Of a stretch of DNA of 64,000 nt, positions 61,101 to 64,000 are shown one piece after another. Position 1 is the stretch's first letter. Each line of letters opens with the position of its first letter. A program made the translations under genes and the position numbers. The notes under the pieces are model-generated. The model ran no database searches, had not been told where the DNA came from, and was given only the letters and a program-made list of their open reading frames with translations. The DNA comes from Romanomermis culicivorax (taxonomy: Eukaryota > Nematoda > Enoplea > Mermithida > Mermithidae): the NCBI GenBank assembly GCA_963922205.1, contig CAWUHX010000125.1, positions 434,001 through 498,000 on the forward strand, written 5' to 3'.

Positions 61101-63094
61101 GTTTTTGCATGTTTTTGACGCTCCACCGAGCACCATTTGAATATAGAGCCCCAATGATCTTTGACACCCCCATGTTTGCCCTCATGGCGGATATTATTTA
61201 TAACCGTTTCTGCTCTAGGGGGGTTAGTCAGATTTTAGGGGGCTAAGTATATTGTAGGTTGACCCTACCGCGCCACCTAGATCTAAACTGTTTGTCGGGA
61301 GACTCATGAGCAAGCTATGTATGCAATGCTTTAGTAAATTTATACTGTAAAAAATATGAATTTATGCATGACAAAGAGGAGGCCAAAATAGAAGGAATAA
61401 TATATGCTTATCCATTATTGATTTGGATAGAACTGTATCGACTCCTATGCATTCGACGAGATAATTCGAAAAAAATTTCAGTCGGTCTGTTTTTTCGCTG
61501 ATGGACGAGAAAGTTTTTGTTATTAATGACAGTGACGAGCTTGATATTTTACCGAATTGAACTTATTTTCATTGGTTCGCAGTACATGTCATTTTAAAAG
61601 AAACAGACTACAGCTATTTCTAATTACCAATTATCTATCGTGTTTCCAGAGCCACCCTTGCAGGTACTTTTATTCGTCCAATCTTAGGTATGTTGTATAA
61701 TCACCAGATTATTACACCTACTATTTTTTGAAGTCATCGATTCAGCATTGCAAAGCGACTAATATTCAAAATCACGAAAGACACCGATCCTATTCAAGAA
61801 ATTTTTTCTTCACGATGCAGATTTCTTGACCGTCATTTTTTAAACCATTGTCTAATTAAGATGCGTTAGCAGGAATTTAGACCACTGCATCCGTCATTTA
61901 GAATGGACGGATTATACAGTCGGTTTTACAAAATGCTTCTACTGTCTCCAAGTTCGTTTGCACGACGTTTTTACTGCAGCTTCAGCAGAAAATTACAAAA
62001 ATACGAAATAATACTTGCTTTCCGATATCATTTTTAAAAGTATTTCAAGATAAACACAATATAGGTTTTTTTTTTCACGAGCAGTATGATCTCTTCTTCT
62101 CGAAATGCTCGTAAATATTGACTGAAAAGCAAGTAGGGTTTCATATTTTTTTAAATTCACTACTAAATCATATGCCGGGTAGGACTGGAAATTTGTGAGT
62201 CGATTCATCTTTACCATTCTTTGAGTAAAAAATACAGTAAAATTCTTGTGGAGATGACTTTGAAGGAAGCGCTTATTTTTTGTAATTTTTTAAATCTACA
62301 AGTATTTTATTTAAAAAACGGACAAAAGATCGTATATATAAACGTTATCAGATCTTCAAAGACGATATTTATTCAAATGATTGAAACTCCTGATTATCAC
62401 CATATCATTTTTGCTAGCTAGAGCACTAGAGTTTGGATTCGGTAAATTCTGGACTTAAACCACTAATAAGAGGACTGTTGTATTCTTCTGTTTCCCTTCC
62501 CGACGTAGTACCCTCTGAAACTTACCAATGAAGAACCATATGACGAGAAATAAAGATAATACAGCATCGGTCAAATATAATGGATCCGAACGGTATGTTT
62601 CAGGAATACTCATTCGCCGAAATCTATACTTATTGACCGCCGCAATGAAAGTCCGAAGTATTCCAAAAGCCCCTCCGACAACAAGGTAGATTGGTATATT
62701 GCGCTCAGCGTTGCACTGATTCATGTAAACCGAACCTGTGTGAGACTATAGTTTGTTTTTCTTGAAATGCTTCCAAATAATGAAAGTGAAGCAAGTAGTA
62801 TTTCAGATTTTCGCCATTTTCTGATGAACAATATATCATAAAGGACTGGAAATTTGTGAGCGTAATGACCTAACCTTTACCAATTTTTCGAATGGAAAAT
62901 TTTACAGTAAGAACTTTATGTAAACGATTTTGACGACAGTACTGACTTGTGTCACTTTTCTATTTGGAAGCATTTTTTAAAAAACAGACTATAGATCGAA
63001 AATAGAATCTAAGTTAGAAACTGTCGAACCTTACCAATCACAAGCATAATAATGGGCAACGTACTTCCCAAAATGATTGACAGAACAAAACATG
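49171..63094 (-). CDS. TMEM272-like four-helix membrane protein, 5' end not found
   Basis: Small integral membrane protein of unknown function. Exons on the minus strand: 63035-63094 (a hydrophobic helix, CFVLSIILGSTLPIIMLVI), 62526-62735 (GSVYMNQCNAERNIPIYLVV, then a polar loop and the helix LSLFLVIWFFIG) and 49171-49406 (WVFSHAFPSTDP, YCHPVLYYFTFVLLLTIYV and a cysteine-rich helix, stop TGA at 49171-49173). The order helix - Cys-x-x-x-x-IPIYLxV - W(x)VFS...YC...LYxF matches the TMEM272-type family. All junctions leave 1 nt + 2 nt, so the distant exon fits in phase and supplies exactly the missing C-terminus. The join crosses 13.1 kb, so it could instead belong to a paralogue. The first coding exon lies upstream and was not found; a Harbinger element starts 23 bp from exon 63035-63094. 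Confidence 0.68.
49977..50254. mobile_element. Degenerate relative of the TACCCGGGTA hAT-like family
   Basis: Ends TCGTGCTTCATAC and, inverted, TAGTGCATCACAC match the family at 29483-30323. Between them are decayed forms of the palindrome (TACCCAGGTA, TACCTGGGTACAC). No target duplication survives. Much shorter than the other copies, probably internally deleted. Confidence 0.55.
50821..52159. mobile_element. 1.34-kb element with AAGGCCGATGTATAGT inverted ends
   Basis: Left end AAGGCCGATGTATAGT is exactly inverted at the right end. Next to both ends are many CCTGATCC/GGATCAGG and TCCCGATC motifs, giving a foldback appearance. GTGTC flanks the left and occurs two bases beyond the right end. 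No protein recognised. The centre is the AT-rich array at 51151-51560. Confidence 0.75.
51151..51560. repeat. AT-rich simple array (AATTTTAAATTTT type)
   Basis: About 400 bp composed almost wholly of A and T in irregular AATTTTAAATTTTT words. Lies inside the inverted-repeat element 50821-52159. No coding potential. Confidence 0.9.
52297..52523. mobile_element. CATACCTGTA-end MITE with G/C tracts, copy A
   Basis: Exact 8-bp target duplication TAAATTAG at 52289-52296 and 52524-52531. Inverted ends CATACCTGTA / TACAGGTATG. Long G-run arms on the left and C-run arms on the right could form a GC clamp. 227 bp and non-coding. The 8-bp target fits hAT-type insertion, though the end does not follow YARNG. 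Confidence 0.9.
52555..52640. repeat. Hairpin repeat with TTAGGC units, arm 1
   Basis: Contains CTTAGGCTTAGGCTTAGGG (three nematode-telomere-like units) followed by the palindrome GCTGCGCCC-GAA-GGGCGCAGC (52601-52621). The same block lies inverted at 55607-55690. Function unknown; the palindrome could form a stable hairpin. Confidence 0.6.
52883..53705 (-). mobile_element. 'E' hAT-like repeat, complete copy
   Basis: Ends CAGTGTTTTTTTGTGCC and ...TGCACAAAAAAACTG. Flanks TTCTGTTT (52875-52882) and TTCTGTTC (53706-53713) match at 7 of 8 bases. It carries TTGTGCCAATTGGCACAA-type palindromes near both ends. Both E copies at 42.6-49.0 kb align to it. About 820 bp and non-coding. Confidence 0.8.
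54180..54391. mobile_element. CATACCTGTA-end MITE with G/C tracts, copy B
   Basis: Exact 8-bp target duplication TGTGCAAC at 54172-54179 and 54392-54399. Ends and G/C-tract interior match copy A. It sits in a repeat whose paralogue at about 40090-40340 lacks it, so insertion is directly demonstrated. Confidence 0.92.
55607..55690. repeat. Hairpin repeat, arm 2 (inverted relative to 52555-52640)
   Basis: Reads GGAAGAGCCTCAACAGC, the GC palindrome GCTGCGCCC...GGGCG, and then CCTAAACCTGAGCCTAAGG. It is the diverged inverse of arm 1. The pair may bound a 3.1 kb unit or be two independent repeat copies. Confidence 0.6.
55791..56209. repeat. Two-copy tandem duplication, about 211-bp unit
   Basis: The unit beginning TTATAAAATTTAGCCGAAAA recurs at 56002, nearly identical over its length apart from a small indel (ATTTTGTATTAAAA). 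Part of it (GATCAGCAGCATCGAATTAC) also exists inverted at about 55443-55500. Recent local duplication within a repeat. Confidence 0.85.
56224..56905 (+). pseudogene. FIS1-like (mitochondrial fission adaptor) fragments
   Basis: FIS1 is a TPR-type outer-membrane protein that recruits fission factors. Fragment 1 (about 56236-56311) reads YKKYVKCG...SKASLGYTHCLRR, like the first TPR with its Y-A-x-C-L-V-R-S motif; an in-frame TAG lies near its start. Fragment 2 (56733-56905, between a TTTTTTTCAG acceptor and a GTGAGC donor) reads KYDDDVERRDYIFNLGMAYM and then, after a one-base frameshift near 56820, LKAIVASLRIEPTNNQ. Relative to the family it lacks about 19 residues before RRDYIF. The C-terminal membrane anchor was not found. 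It lies inside the TMEM272-like intron on the opposite strand. Best read as a decayed copy. Confidence 0.5.
57811..58068 (+). pseudogene. Harbinger-type transposase N-terminal remnant
   Basis: Frame-shifted pieces: MDIKFDKFLED, then QKRRQNKRRWYIRPVKL, then LINDLRDWPMFLNYFWM, then DRFDQLLHK. The order RRWxxxP - F..LI.DLR - F.NYFRM - FD.LL is the conserved start of PIF/Harbinger transposases. Stops and two frame changes make it inactive. No inverted ends were identified around it. Confidence 0.65.
58801..59045. mobile_element. 245-bp TA-inserting MITE, copy 2
   Basis: Inverted ends TAGTCTGTTTTTCTTC and ...ATAAAAAACAGACTA, with TA on both sides (58799-58800 and 59046-59047). Same family as 3301-3545 and 62749-62991. 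Confidence 0.88.
59290..59880. repeat. Two diverged copies of a 150-bp repeat
   Basis: Blocks at about 59290-59440 and 59728-59880 share GCTTAGGGCxGAG, GAGCAGAGCC, TTTACTGGATT and GTTTACACTT motifs in the same order. Each gives an open frame of about 80 codons, but nothing suggests a protein. Short CTAGCTAG...ACACGCTGTAT repeats follow at 59908-60025. Confidence 0.55.
60660..60960. repeat. Three-unit minisatellite, about 98-bp period
   Basis: The motif AAAAAATCGCxGAAATxCxT followed by TTGTTTACAC recurs at about 60675, 60772 and 60870 with diverged spacers. It keeps a 74-codon frame open, which reflects the repeat rather than a gene. Confidence 0.75.
62749..62991. mobile_element. 245-bp TA-inserting MITE, copy 3, in a TMEM272-like intron
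   Basis: Ends TAGTTTGTTTTTCTTG and ...AAAACAGACTA, with TA at 62747-62748 and 62992-62993. It fills most of the 299-bp intron between exons 62526-62735 and 63035-63094, and its left end lies about 10 bp from the exon's acceptor. Confidence 0.9.
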
Positions 63095-63117
63095 CTGAAA
63101 AAAACAAATCGTCACCA

Positions 63118-63733
63118 GGGCCAGTTGCACCAATGTACAGTAGTCAAGTGGTTCAGTAGTTCAGTGGACCAGTTGCAGTTCAGTAGTCCAGTATTTTTCG
63201 GTTGCACCGACGATTAATATAATGGTCGATTTTCTAGGAGTTCAGTAGTTGTCCAGTAGTTGTTTTTAGTAGTAGTTCGGTAGTAAGGTAGAAATCGATA
63301 TTGGAATTTGATGTGCATTTAAAATTCTTCACAGAATCTTTTGATTTTACTTCTTTCTTTTTCCAACTTTGGAACTGGAAATTGTTTGCAAAACCTTTTG
63401 ACTTTAGACTATTGATTTTTTTTCGTTTTTTCAAACTTTTGTCGATTTTTTGTTATTACTCCTATTTCCTGGTAGTTTGTACATAGGTAGTGAATTAGCA
63501 ATTTACTTACTGCAGCATTGCTACAGAAAAATAAGTGTCAGATTACATAAAATCGTTCAGAATGATTTTATTTCATCAAGTTCCTTCTTCATCCCTGGCT
63601 ACCCTGCCTCCTGTATCATCTGCTAATCATTCTGGGTCATCGTCAGGCATAGTGCCCTCATCGGGCTCATTTTGAGATTTAAATTCTGCAAAATGCAACA
63701 TGCCATAACAATTTTTGCAGTATATAAGGGATC
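63118..63733 (-). pseudogene. Harbinger-type element: inverted end plus transposase C-terminal fragment
   Basis: On the minus strand, 63576-63733 reads DPLYTAKIVMACCILQNLN, the ...KIxMACCxLHN signature near the end of Harbinger nucleases (His changed to Gln). After a frameshift comes an acidic tail EPDEGTMPDDDPE. The sequence GGGCCAGTTGCACC at 63118 resembles Harbinger termini and probably marks the element's 3' end. Short CAGTAGTTCAGT repeats lie just inside (63138-63285). The other end is beyond the window or lost. Confidence 0.65.
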
Positions 63734-64000
63734 TACACTTATGTAATGGGACCAGTTTTATGTAAGTTCTGAAATTTCAAAGCTTAAATTGGCTGTAGTT
63801 GAAACTTTAGCCAGCTTCAGCTCTGAAACTTCAGCTATGCTAACATTTGGATTTTATAAAGCTGTTGTAGTATGTTTCCGCCGATTTTGCCATACATTTG
63901 TAAACTTTGTCGATTTTGGTACGAGGCCCGCAGGTACAAAGTTGAGTGAGCAACGCGGACCATCGACAGTCATCCTACTGTAGTGCATGTCGACACGCGT
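63734..64000. other. Right edge, nothing firm
   Basis: A 64-codon plus-strand frame (63789-63983) and minus-strand frames are open here but match nothing I recognise. This is probably more of the Harbinger-type element, or intron/upstream sequence of the TMEM272-like gene. Confidence 0.3.

Noticed and set aside
61993..62421. Frames near the TMEM272-like gene tested as its C-terminal exon
   Set aside because: No W-V-F-S or Y-C...L-Y-x-F motif; the sequence is instead a diverged relative of the 245-bp MITE. The 49.2 kb exon fits motif and phase.

Overview
The window looks like a nuclear contig from a nematode with a large, AT-rich, transposon-loaded genome. Two things point to a nematode. The left edge carries a gene with the layout of a nematode cuticle collagen: an N-terminal membrane anchor, an R-x-x-R cleavage box, a Cys-x-Cys cluster, Gly-X-Y repeats and a terminal Cys region. 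Also, both genes whose start codon is visible have a perfect 3' splice acceptor one base upstream of the ATG, as expected for trans-spliced leader addition, although a 5'UTR cis-intron is not excluded. The high intron number and multi-kilobase introns are unlike Caenorhabditis. I do not name a species.

Layout. Three host genes lie on the minus strand. (1) Cuticle collagen, 1-1603, running off the left edge. (2) A complete importin-5 / karyopherin-beta-3 gene (IPO5, C. elegans imb-3 type), 6078-37005. I could assemble it in 26 exons with every splice phase consistent, giving a 1102-residue product. Exons 1-17 sit in 4.3 kb, then a 12.2 kb intron separates them from exons 18-26, which are spread over 14.5 kb. 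(3) A TMEM272-like small membrane protein gene, with inner exons at 63.1 and 62.5 kb and a phase-compatible C-terminal exon at 49.2-49.4 kb, implying a 13.1 kb intron. A broken FIS1-like gene fragment lies on the plus strand inside that intron.

The rest is mobile DNA, much of it with boundaries readable to the base from terminal inverted repeats and target-site duplications (TSDs). It includes hAT-type elements with 8-bp TSDs, Tc1/mariner-like and other TA-inserting elements, Harbinger-type elements with TTA TSDs, a degraded non-LTR retrotransposon with recognisable reverse transcriptase, and remnants of hAT, LINE and Harbinger proteins. From 42.6 to 49.0 kb the insertions are nested and their order can be read: an 'E' hAT-like repeat was hit by a LINE, the LINE by a TA-inserting inverted-repeat element, and a second E copy by another hAT element.

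Two sequence signatures recur across unrelated positions: a GC-rich hairpin (GGCGCGAAGCGCC and variants) in A/T-rich surroundings, and palindromic TACCCGGGTA arrays at the ends of one hAT-like family. No CRISPR array, rRNA or prokaryotic operon was seen. Boundaries were read by eye. Family assignments rest on remembered conserved motifs and no database search was run.
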